A stretch of DNA of 64,000 nucleotides from contig NZ_AP019657.1 in the NCBI RefSeq assembly GCF_009938225.1, forward strand, positions 2,914,001-2,978,000, given 5' to 3'. The notes under the pieces were generated by a model. The model did no database searches. It was not told the origin of the DNA and saw nothing but the letters and a program-made list of their open reading frames with translations. This DNA comes from Vibrio ponticus. GTDB lineage: Bacteria; Pseudomonadota; Gammaproteobacteria; Enterobacterales; Vibrionaceae. This document shows, one piece after another, positions 25,086 to 32,774 of the stretch; within the stretch, counting starts at the first letter, position 1; each line of letters opens with the position of its first letter. Both the position numbers and the translations under genes were made by a program.

Positions 25086-25402
25086 AATCTAACTTGTTCA
25101 TTCAGCCGCTAATTGAACAATAAGTCAACGACAGGGCGATGAATTTGGAAACGTCACCGTTGAAAAAAAGGGACTAAATAGAGCGGAAATGTTGGCTATG
25201 CTTAAGGTGTACTGGAAAATTGACAAAATAGAGGCTATCGAAATCTCATTTTATCGCTTAAAACCCGAGTATAGATCACATATTTCTAGGTTTTTCGCCA
25301 AAATCTGGTACATTAATGGCCGTTTTTTTAATCAGAAAATGTCGCTGGGGAGCACCCGTTCCCAACTAGGGGCATTTCATTTAAATTAAGTGAATCAAAT
25401 CC
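25086..25402 (+). other. upstream region of typA
   Basis: About 315 bp lie between the NtrC sites and typA. A 66-codon frame at 25189-25389 has no family resemblance or convincing ribosome site and is not called. TACATT at 25308-25313 could be a -10 for typA, without a clear -35. The typA leader carries a small GC-rich patch (GGGGAGCACCCG). Confidence 0.45.
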
Positions 25403-27235
25403 ATGGCTACTCCACAGATTGATAAATTAAGAAATATCGCGATCATCGCGCACGTTGACCACGGTAAAACCACACTGGTTGATAAGCTACTTCAACAATC
25501 AGGTACGCTAGAGTCTCGCGGTGAAGCTGAAGAGCGAGTCATGGACTCGAACGACATCGAGAAAGAGCGTGGCATTACCATCCTTGCTAAAAACACAGCA
25601 ATCAACTGGAATGACTACCGCATCAACATCGTAGATACTCCGGGACACGCGGACTTCGGTGGTGAAGTAGAGCGTATCATGTCGATGGTAGACTCAGTGC
25701 TACTTATCGTTGACGCTGTTGACGGTCCAATGCCGCAAACGCGTTTCGTAACGCAAAAAGCATTTGCTCACGGTCTTAAGCCAATCGTTGTAATCAACAA
25801 GATTGACCGCCCTGGCGCACGTCCTGACTGGGTTATGGACCAAGTGTTCGACCTATTCGACAACCTAGGTGCAACTGATGAACAGCTAGACTTTAAAGTA
25901 GTTTACGCATCAGCACTTAACGGTTGGGCGACGCTAGAAGAAGGCGAAACTGGCGAGAACATGGAACCATTGTTCCAAGCAGTTGTTGATACTGTTGAAG
26001 CGCCAAACGTTGACCTTGATGGTCCACTACAGATGCAAATCTCTCAGCTAGATTACAGCTCATACGTAGGTGTTATCGGTGTTGCTCGTGTAACTCGTGG
26101 TTCGGTTAAACCAAACCAACAAGTAACGATTATCGGTGCAGACGGTAAGAAGCGTAACGGTAAAGTGGGCACAGTAATGGGCTACCTAGGCCTAGAGCGT
26201 CACGATATTGAACAAGCGAATGCTGGTGATATCATTGCAATCACAGGTCTTGGCGAGCTTAAGATCTCTGACACAATTTGTGATGTGAACAACGTTGAAG
26301 CGATGACTCCGCTATCTGTTGATGAACCAACAGTAACCATGACGTTCCAAGTAAACACGTCTCCATTTGCGGGTAAAGAAGGTAAGTTCGTAACTTCACG
26401 TAACATCCTTGAACGTCTGCAAAAAGAGCTAGTACACAACGTTGCACTACGTGTTGAAGAAACTGATAACCCAGACCGTTTCCGCGTTTCAGGCCGTGGT
26501 GAGCTTCACCTATCTATCCTGATCGAAAACATGCGTCGTGAAGGTTTCGAGCTAGCAGTATCTCGTCCAGAAGTAATCATCAAGCGTGACGAAAATGGTA
26601 ACCTAGAAGAACCGTTTGAAACTGTAACTATCGACGTTATGGAAGAAAACCAAGGTGGCATCATGGAAGCTATCGGTCTTCGTAAAGGTGAACTGACTGA
26701 TATGTCTCCAGATGGCAAAGGCCGTGTTCGCATGGACTTCATGATGCCTTCTCGTGGTCTAATCGGTTTCCAAACTGAATTCATGACGCTAACTTCAGGT
26801 TCAGGTCTTCTTTACCATACGTTTGATCACTACGGTCCACACAAGGGCGGTACTATCGGTCAACGTAATAACGGTGTTCTAATTTCGAATGCAACAGGTA
26901 AAGCACTGACTTACGCACTGTTTAACCTACAAGAACGTGGTCGTCTATTTACAGAGCACGCTGACGAAGTATACGAAGGTCAAGTAATCGGTATTCACAA
27001 CCGTTCTAACGACCTAACAGTAAACTGTCTAAAAGGTAAGCAGTTAACTAACGTACGTGCATCTGGTACAGATGAAGCGCAAGTACTAACTCCAGCAATC
27101 AAATACACGCTAGAGCAAGCACTTGAGTTCATCGATGATGACGAACTAGTAGAAGTAACACCTGCAAGCATCCGTATCCGTAAGAAACACCTTACTGAGA
27201 ACGATCGTAAACGTGCTTCACGTGATGCAAAATAA
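25403..27235 (+). CDS. typA: ribosome-associated GTPase TypA/BipA
   Basis: This translational GTPase of the EF-G type acts in 50S assembly and stress or cold adaptation. The 610-aa protein starts [20 protein letters not shown]; it shows G1 [10 protein letters not shown]2 around ERGITI, G3 [11 protein letters not shown] and G4 [12 protein letters not shown]. Later come an EF-Tu-like domain 2, an EF-G-like domain ([17 protein letters not shown]) and the BipA-specific C-terminal part ending in a basic tail. Codon use (many CTA, GTA and CGT) fits high expression. It is divergent from glnA, as in E. coli. The ribosome site before the ATG is weak. Confidence 0.97.
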   Translation: MATPQIDKLRNIAIIAHVDHGKTTLVDKLLQQSGTLESRGEAEERVMDSNDIEKERGITILAKNTAINWNDYRINIVDTPGHADFGGEVERIMSMVDSVLLIVDAVDGPMPQTRFVTQKAFAHGLKPIVVINKIDRPGARPDWVMDQVFDLFDNLGATDEQLDFKVVYASALNGWATLEEGETGENMEPLFQAVVDTVEAPNVDLDGPLQMQISQLDYSSYVGVIGVARVTRGSVKPNQQVTIIGADGKKRNGKVGTVMGYLGLERHDIEQANAGDIIAITGLGELKISDTICDVNNVEAMTPLSVDEPTVTMTFQVNTSPFAGKEGKFVTSRNILERLQKELVHNVALRVEETDNPDRFRVSGRGELHLSILIENMRREGFELAVSRPEVIIKRDENGNLEEPFETVTIDVMEENQGGIMEAIGLRKGELTDMSPDGKGRVRMDFMMPSRGLIGFQTEFMTLTSGSGLLYHTFDHYGPHKGGTIGQRNNGVLISNATGKALTYALFNLQERGRLFTEHADEVYEGQVIGIHNRSNDLTVNCLKGKQLTNVRASGTDEAQVLTPAIKYTLEQALEFIDDDELVEVTPASIRIRKKHLTENDRKRASRDAK

Positions 27236-27255
27236 TTAGTCGCTAGTCGATTATC

Positions 27256-27287
27256 AAAAGGCTCTGATTTTTATCAGGGCCTTTTTT
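27256..27287 (+). terminator. intrinsic terminator of typA
   Basis: The stem GGCTCTGAT / ATCAGGGCC (one G-T pair) with a TTTT loop is flanked by AAAA and TTTTTT, about 20 bp after the typA stop. Confidence 0.9.
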
Positions 27288-27342
27288 ATAGGCTCCTGTT
27301 TCGCCAGTATGATAAATCATCAATCATGTCGGCATTTCTCAT

Positions 27343-27377
27343 AATGATAAAATTGTCACGATAAAATAATCATAAAA
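27343..27377 (+). promoter_or_regulatory. candidate promoter block upstream of the kinase operon
   Basis: The block AATGATAA...TGTCACGATAAAAT resembles one at 32709 upstream of the large lipoprotein gene (AATGATAA...TGCCGCGCTAAAA). The TGyCrCGmTAAAA part lies about 56 bp before GTG 27410 here and 58 bp before the ATG there. It may be a target of the ECF sigma factor encoded in this locus; this is inference from resemblance only. Confidence 0.35.
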
Positions 27378-27385
27378 ACAGTTAG

Positions 27386-28741
27386 TTGCGCTACAATGCA
27401 GCCAAAAAAGTGACAAGTGTAAACAAATTGACTTCTTCTGCTGGCATAACCGAGCTTTACTACTCTTTGCTTGACTTGGATGACAAGCAAAAGAACCGTT
27501 ATCTAGAAAATCTCCAGACCCAGAATCCGGAACTGCATCAGGAATTGATGACGCTATTCGCTGTAGAGTCAGATTCCATATTAACAGAGCTACTTAATTT
27601 CAATATCTGTAGTTCGGGTGATACTGAGGTGGACTATACCCATCAACAAATCGATAAATATCTGCTGACCCATGAATTGGGGCGAGGCGGTATGGGGGTG
27701 GTGTATGCCGCTTGTCGAGCTGATCGCCGTTTTGAGCAAAAGTTAGCAATTAAGTTTCTTCATCCTCATATGGCGCAAATTTTTGATGAGACTTTATTAT
27801 TCTCCGAAGCGCAGCTGTTAGCCAATCTCAATCATCCTAATATTGCCAAAGTGTTTGATGGCGGCATGCATGGCAAACAAGTTTATATCGTCATGGAGTA
27901 TATCGAGGGTAAGCATTTAGCTGAATTCGTGTTAGAACAACCCTTGTGTGTTCAGGATAGATTACGGCTGTTTTGTCAGATTTGTAATGGTATAGAGCAT
28001 ACTCATCAACAAGGCATTGTGCATGGTGATCTCAAACCAGAAAATGTGCTGATAGATACGCGACTTAATGCCAAATTGATTGATTTTAATCTAACGCAAA
28101 AACTTGACCGACGTGAGGCACCAATAGCGGCGTTAAGTAAGCAATACGCAAGCCCAGAGCAGTTGTCGGGTTTAGAGTTAACCGCGGCGAGTGATATCTA
28201 TTCGCTTGGACAACTATTGAAGTGGTTATTTCCCAACCAAAGCCCAACCTCTGATATTGCCCTGATTCAAACTAAAGCGACCCAGTCGCAAGCCTCTCTG
28301 CGTTATTCAAGTGCAATGGCGTTGCAAAATGACATCGAGAACATTTTGTCTAAACATCCTATTTCACTGCGCAAAAAAGAGCTGGTTTATACAGGCAAGC
28401 GATTGTTTCAACGTCACCCCCTTTCTAGCTCTCTTGCCTTGGTTTTGCTGCTTGGCGGTACCCTTTTTTCAACAGCGTTGGTCGGGAAGAATCAACAACT
28501 CGCCAAAGAGAAGCGGATTGCGGAAAATCTCATCTTTGAAGTAACGAGTATGGTTTTCGATGCTAAGTCGGAGCAGGCTCAATCTTTGCCTGCTAATGTG
28601 GTTTTGGATCTTACACGCCGTCGCATTTTATCTAACCCAGAAATCCCTAAACATATTAAACAGAAAATGCTGTTGGCTATGTTGACGCCTGCTGAGCGCC
28701 ATAGGGACAATCAACAACAAAATACGATCAGTAACCCATGA
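27386..28741 (+). CDS. membrane-anchored Hanks-type Ser/Thr protein kinase
   Basis: Residues 20-75 form the short helical N-terminal domain typical of kinases paired with ECF43-type sigma factors. The kinase domain (about 90-325) has the P-loop GRGGMGVVY (99-107), Lys in LAIKFL (123), the helix-C Glu (141), HGDLKPEN (catalytic Asp 215) and SPE. DFG is changed to DFN (233-235). One TM helix (about 347-367) leaves only some 84 residues outside, with no TPR or PASTA repeats. The TTG start at 27386 has no good ribosome site; GTG 27410 is an alternative. The stop overlaps the next ATG (ATGA), so the genes are coupled. Its likely partner is the ECF sigma factor two genes on. It resembles PknT of V. 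parahaemolyticus in arrangement. Confidence 0.85.
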   Translation: MRYNAAKKVTSVNKLTSSAGITELYYSLLDLDDKQKNRYLENLQTQNPELHQELMTLFAVESDSILTELLNFNICSSGDTEVDYTHQQIDKYLLTHELGRGGMGVVYAACRADRRFEQKLAIKFLHPHMAQIFDETLLFSEAQLLANLNHPNIAKVFDGGMHGKQVYIVMEYIEGKHLAEFVLEQPLCVQDRLRLFCQICNGIEHTHQQGIVHGDLKPENVLIDTRLNAKLIDFNLTQKLDRREAPIAALSKQYASPEQLSGLELTAASDIYSLGQLLKWLFPNQSPTSDIALIQTKATQSQASLRYSSAMALQNDIENILSKHPISLRKKELVYTGKRLFQRHPLSSSLALVLLLGGTLFSTALVGKNQQLAKEKRIAENLIFEVTSMVFDAKSEQAQSLPANVVLDLTRRRILSNPEIPKHIKQKMLLAMLTPAERHRDNQQQNTISNP

Positions 28742-30207
28742 TAATAAAAAAAATACCTAGCCAGTTGTTGGCATTCTTAGCGGTTGGCTTTTCAACGTTT
28801 GTCTCGGCAAGTTCAGTCAAAACGGGCTATTTTATCGATGCTCCGGTAACGGGATTATTTTATAAAACCACATCAAACCTAAGTGGCTTGACTAATAAAG
28901 GCGCTTTTTCATACCAAGATGGGGATGTGATCAGCTTTTATTTAGGACGAGATGATAGTGGGTATCTGCTTAACCGAGTCTCTAGCCAAGAAATACTCAC
29001 TCCAAATTTAATCTCTAGTTTACCTTCAAAAAGCATCAACTTGACGCGTTTGCTGTTATCACTGGATAGTACGCCGGAAGACAGGCAAGAAATCTTGTTA
29101 GTCAGTGACTGGTTGGCTAAACCAGAGATCCAGAAGCATTTGAAAAAACTCGATCTGATAACGTTAGAACCAGAGGTGCTGTCATCTCTGAATATCGATC
29201 TGGTTACCGCGCGGGAAGCAGTCGAGCACTTAAACCAAAGCCAAGAATATATTGCTGAGCATTTTGCATCAGATCAAGTGCTGTTCTCTCCAATGAATAA
29301 ACGTTTGAAAACCATAGTGGTCAAAAGGCGTGATTATTCTGGGCGTATTTGTGTTTATGATTTACGCCTGGCTCAACACCCTAAATATCGTCCACCTTAT
29401 GGTTCTGTAACGTTTGAAATCACCTCGGATACGTTGGTGGAATACCCTGATATCGGCGATCGTTTTAGAGGTTGCCATGTAGACCCCAATAATATTGATA
29501 CGATGCAAACCTTATATACCCCATTGGTTGAAATGAGGGGGGAGCGTGGTTTGGTAGAATGCGCCAAAAGTGGCTGTACGCGCAACGATCTGAATGGCTT
29601 TGATATTGATAGTTTTAATGATGATGGTGATTGGAAATATCGCTCATTATCTTTAAGTTTCGATCCCGCGACTCAGCTTATGATGGAGAAGACGCAAGGG
29701 CTAGGCAAAAAAGAGTTCATTTCCCATCCTAATCTGATCGAGCAGATTTGGTTTACTTCTCCACAACAGCAATTCAAGCAGTTTTCATATGAAGGGATTT
29801 GGCAAGAGACCATCTACCTCACTGACCAGATGGAATCACACTGCATATTGATTAGTGATGGCAAGGTAAGCACCTTATCTGATGAAACAAGTCTTGCAGA
29901 TGGTGAATCTTGCCCCTCAGACACCACGCAATATCAGCGCGAGGTCACTCATTTATATGGAGATATGTGGTGGGTAAGCAACCAGTCGCGCTTAGCATCG
30001 CTTGAGCAGTTAAATATTTCGGTGCGTTGGTATGTGGAATCACAACCTAAGGTCACTTCGTGGGAATATTTGCCCGCAGGTCAGGGGTGGGATCAAGGGA
30101 TCTTGTATCGCTATCAACAGGAAATCACTCGTAACCTTGATGGTTCTGAAAGGCTTAAAACACATTCAATTTCTGAATTCAAAAAAATAACAGGGACAAA
30201 TAACTAG
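28738..30207 (+). CDS. exported protein of unknown function in the kinase-sigma operon
   Basis: This 489-aa protein has a signal peptide (MIIKKIPS, a hydrophobic core, then VSAS). The mature N-terminus (GYFIDAPVTGLFYKT, then GAFSYQDGDVISFYLG) matches a short beta-rich motif common at the start of Vibrio surface lipoproteins and exported proteins. The rest is beta-rich, with cysteines in pairs (CVYDL...GCHVD, ECAKSGC, HCIL...GESC) that could form periplasmic disulfides. It is encoded between the kinase and the sigma factor, overlapping the former and ending 1 bp before the latter. It could be the sensor or a regulator of the kinase's external part; no enzyme motif is recognised. Confidence 0.75.
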   Translation: MIIKKIPSQLLAFLAVGFSTFVSASSVKTGYFIDAPVTGLFYKTTSNLSGLTNKGAFSYQDGDVISFYLGRDDSGYLLNRVSSQEILTPNLISSLPSKSINLTRLLLSLDSTPEDRQEILLVSDWLAKPEIQKHLKKLDLITLEPEVLSSLNIDLVTAREAVEHLNQSQEYIAEHFASDQVLFSPMNKRLKTIVVKRRDYSGRICVYDLRLAQHPKYRPPYGSVTFEITSDTLVEYPDIGDRFRGCHVDPNNIDTMQTLYTPLVEMRGERGLVECAKSGCTRNDLNGFDIDSFNDDGDWKYRSLSLSFDPATQLMMEKTQGLGKKEFISHPNLIEQIWFTSPQQQFKQFSYEGIWQETIYLTDQMESHCILISDGKVSTLSDETSLADGESCPSDTTQYQREVTHLYGDMWWVSNQSRLASLEQLNISVRWYVESQPKVTSWEYLPAGQGWDQGILYRYQQEITRNLDGSERLKTHSISEFKKITGTNN

Positions 30208-30208
30208 T

Positions 30209-30778
30209 ATGGGATCAGCTTTAACGACCATTATTCATCAATGGCAAGCCGGAGATAAACAGGCAGAGAACAAGCTTTATCAGTTCGCCTACTTACAATT
30301 GCGTACCATCGCTCAGCAGGAACGTGTACGCAGTGCCCAGAAATATGGTCATAAAAATAAGGTGTTGATGGATAGCGTCAATAGCACCACAGCCTTGATA
30401 CATGATGCCTATTTGAAGTTGTCACATAGTGAAATGCTCAACATTGCCAATCATCGTGATTTCTATCTGATGGCAGCGAGAATTATGCGTCAAATATTGA
30501 TTGATAATGCTCGAACTCAATTAGCGCAAAAGCGCCAGATTGATCAAGAATCGCCGCTTGAAGAGAAGCCGCTACGGGGCTTCGAAGAGATTTTAGTGGT
30601 TGATGAGGTTTTGGATAGTTTCAGCGAGCGCTATCCGCGTCAATCGAATGCAGTGAAGTTGAAATACTTGATGGGGCTTAAAAACGAAGAGATTAGTCAG
30701 TTGCTAGAGTGCAGTAGCAGCTTGATTGAAAAAGACCTCAAGTTCTCAAGAAGCTGGCTACAGGCTCGAATGGTTTAA
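30209..30778 (+). CDS. ECF-family sigma factor (kinase-associated type)
   Basis: This 189-aa protein has sigma region 2 (about 15-95) and region 4 (about 125-185, LKYLMGLKNEEISQLLECSS as the helix-turn-helix). The start MGSALTTIIHQWQAGDKQAE and the HDAYLKL segment are typical of the Sigma70_ECF group found beside Ser/Thr kinases. The acidic DAED motif of ordinary ECF factors, needed to bind core polymerase, is replaced here by Ser-Thr-Thr-Ala (about residues 59-62). In V. parahaemolyticus EcfP a Thr at this place is phosphorylated by PknT to activate the factor. I infer the same logic here. No anti-sigma gene is present. Confidence 0.85.
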   Translation: MGSALTTIIHQWQAGDKQAENKLYQFAYLQLRTIAQQERVRSAQKYGHKNKVLMDSVNSTTALIHDAYLKLSHSEMLNIANHRDFYLMAARIMRQILIDNARTQLAQKRQIDQESPLEEKPLRGFEEILVVDEVLDSFSERYPRQSNAVKLKYLMGLKNEEISQLLECSSSLIEKDLKFSRSWLQARMV

Positions 30779-30784
30779 TGTCCC

Positions 30785-32362
30785 ATGCATCAGAAAACAA
30801 GACTTCTTATTGCCAGTATAGGTTTGACGCTTGGTATAGGTGCGTTTTTCTTCGTTAGTAATACCGAAAGCGCACAACCTACCGGAACAACGGCACAAAG
30901 TGATGAGCTGACATTTAAGCACAACAATGCTGATACGTTAGTTGCAATGAATGAGTTTGAGCGAGCTCAAGCCGCAGATACTTTGCGTTCTACCGATGTT
31001 GACGATAGCGGTAACCAAGATGCTCTACAACACAACTCGAAGCTATCGAACTTGGAGCAAGAGCTATTAGCCGAGCAGTTTAATCAACAGCAGCAATCTA
31101 CGACAACCATTGTTGCTAATGAAGATGACTCTTCGCTATCGGGGGCTGAAGCGAATGGACGACCAGTGATTAATCAGGAAGTACATCGTGCAATTCAAGC
31201 CTCTATCGATCAATGGCAATGGGCTGTGAATACCCCTGTGCGTGACACGCTTAATTTAGCGGGGCTATTTGAAGACCCTGAGAATGATCTACTCTCGGTG
31301 CGTGTAGCAGTGGAAGCTGATGGTTTGAAAATTACAGGTTATCCGTTGGTCAATATTTTTGGTTTGCCAGTTGCCACAAACGGACGTGGGGCGCTGGTCG
31401 TTGAAGCAAGTGATAGTCAAAATCTTGGGGACGACACGGATTGGGTGACGACACAGTTTTCTCTGCCGGCGGTAGATGGTTTGGTGCAAACGCTGTTTCC
31501 TTTAGAAGGTGAAACCCTTTATCGACTGGAGACCACCAATAATTTAGCGGGTAAGTTCACCAACTATGAAGTGGTGTATTGCCAAGCATTTAAGTTTGTT
31601 AACCAGCAAGTCTATTTTGCGGCAGCAAAGGACAAGACTCATTGTCCTAGTGAGGAGCAGTTGGAGCCCATTGGTCGCTATGAGATTGCGTCTGAGCAGC
31701 AATTAGTGCTGACAAGTGATCGTTCTCTTTTCGATGCGGCTCAGACTTGGACACTGAAAAAACAATACGATTCAGTGCAACAGCAAGGTGTGACCAACTA
31801 TTTCGTTTCTGTCGATAATGGTCGTCAGCATGAAAGCTATACCATGCAAAAAGATAAACGGGCGATGGAAGCTCGGATTAATGGTGTGACGGGGCAGTAT
31901 GTGTTTCAAAATGAATGGTTTGATTTTCTGTTGCCAGTAAACAGCGAACAGTATTTGATGACGAAGTATGCCAACTATATCTATGACTATAAGACCGAAG
32001 TCGCTGGACCAAATGGGGAAACCACCGATTCTGATCTCAACCTGAAAGCATACTCAAGCAGTTTAACTTGCGCACAAGTCGCCCCGATGTTTGATAATGG
32101 GGTGTTAGGCGGGGTTGGAAAGTATGGCGTAGACATTATTTCGACCAATTATCCAGCCCATCCTGCTTACTCGTTAGATTGCTTTGAGTTTGTCAGTAAT
32201 GAACAAACTGGGCAGATCTCGCTGGCATTTGATCTCGCTTATTCACCCTATGAAGAGTTTGTTCCTGGGGAGGTATACAGCTATGTGCTCAAACCCAAAC
32301 CTCAGTTTGCCGATCGAATTGAGGAGATAAAGCTCAATCTTATCTACGCCGAATCAAACTAA
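30785..32362 (+). CDS. membrane-anchored or exported protein with an Ig/cadherin-like module
   Basis: This 525-aa protein starts with a signal or anchor segment (MHQKTRLLIASIGLTLGIGA...). A Gln/Asp-rich linker follows to about residue 130. Then comes a module with SIDQWQWAVNTPVRDTLNL and LFEDPENDLLSV, resembling bacterial putative-Ig/cadherin-like domains and the two repeats of the 1063-aa lipoprotein nearby. The C-terminal half (about 240-525) is beta-rich with four Cys (VVYCQA, THCPS, LTCAQ, LDCFE). It begins 6 bp after the sigma gene and is followed by a terminator. The function is unknown; it is probably part of the envelope response controlled by, or sensed through, this locus. Confidence 0.75.
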   Translation: MHQKTRLLIASIGLTLGIGAFFFVSNTESAQPTGTTAQSDELTFKHNNADTLVAMNEFERAQAADTLRSTDVDDSGNQDALQHNSKLSNLEQELLAEQFNQQQQSTTTIVANEDDSSLSGAEANGRPVINQEVHRAIQASIDQWQWAVNTPVRDTLNLAGLFEDPENDLLSVRVAVEADGLKITGYPLVNIFGLPVATNGRGALVVEASDSQNLGDDTDWVTTQFSLPAVDGLVQTLFPLEGETLYRLETTNNLAGKFTNYEVVYCQAFKFVNQQVYFAAAKDKTHCPSEEQLEPIGRYEIASEQQLVLTSDRSLFDAAQTWTLKKQYDSVQQQGVTNYFVSVDNGRQHESYTMQKDKRAMEARINGVTGQYVFQNEWFDFLLPVNSEQYLMTKYANYIYDYKTEVAGPNGETTDSDLNLKAYSSSLTCAQVAPMFDNGVLGGVGKYGVDIISTNYPAHPAYSLDCFEFVSNEQTGQISLAFDLAYSPYEEFVPGEVYSYVLKPKPQFADRIEEIKLNLIYAESN

Positions 32363-32371
32363 AATTTTTAG

Positions 32372-32404
32372 AAAAAGCCGTGATTTATTTTACGGTTTTT
32401 TTTT
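32372..32404 (+). terminator. intrinsic terminator of the kinase-sigma operon
   Basis: The stem AAAAAGCCGT / ACGGTTTTT (one G-T pair) with a 10-base AT-rich loop is followed by a long T run. Confidence 0.85.
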
Positions 32405-32652
32405 CGTTTTTCGTTCCTTGAAGCACTCTCGCCAATCCCGTAAAAAAGAGCCTCAAAATTGCACGGCTAATTTCGCAGCGGTGTGATCTGACACGTTTAT
32501 AGAACAACGTCAGTGGCTTCAGATTTTTTTACTATGGCAGTTTTTATTTTGCCCATTAGAAAGTGCGTATTATCAATGACTTGATGCTTAAGGTGTCTTT
32601 TGTCCGCTATTTCTTACAATTATTGATGGAAGTGGCAATAAAAGCCAATCTT

Positions 32653-32672
32653 AATGTGATCAGCGTCACGCA
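32653..32672 (+). promoter_or_regulatory. CRP-like site upstream of the lipoprotein gene
   Basis: AATGTGATCAGCGTCACG matches TGTGA-N6-TCACA except for the last base. It is about 105 bp before the ATG at 32775. Confidence 0.55.
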
Positions 32673-32708
32673 GAATAATGCTTTAGATGTACATCAGAGC
32701 CTTCGTTA

Positions 32709-32743
32709 AATGATAATGCCGCGCTAAAAAATTATTATAAAAC
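32709..32743 (+). promoter_or_regulatory. candidate promoter block upstream of the lipoprotein gene
   Basis: AATGATAA then TGCCGCGCTAAAA, similar in content and in distance to the start codon to the block at 27343 before the kinase gene. It may be recognised by the locus's own sigma factor; unproven. Confidence 0.35.
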
Positions 32744-32774
32744 AAAAATTTAACAACAAATTAGAGAAGTAACA

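Noticed and set aside
25189..25389. 66-codon frame upstream of typA
   Set aside because: No recognised motif, poor ribosome site, and it sits in the typA leader.
28082..28090. Calling the kinase a dead pseudokinase because of DFN
   Set aside because: The metal-binding Asp of DFG, the catalytic Asp, Lys and Asn are all present.
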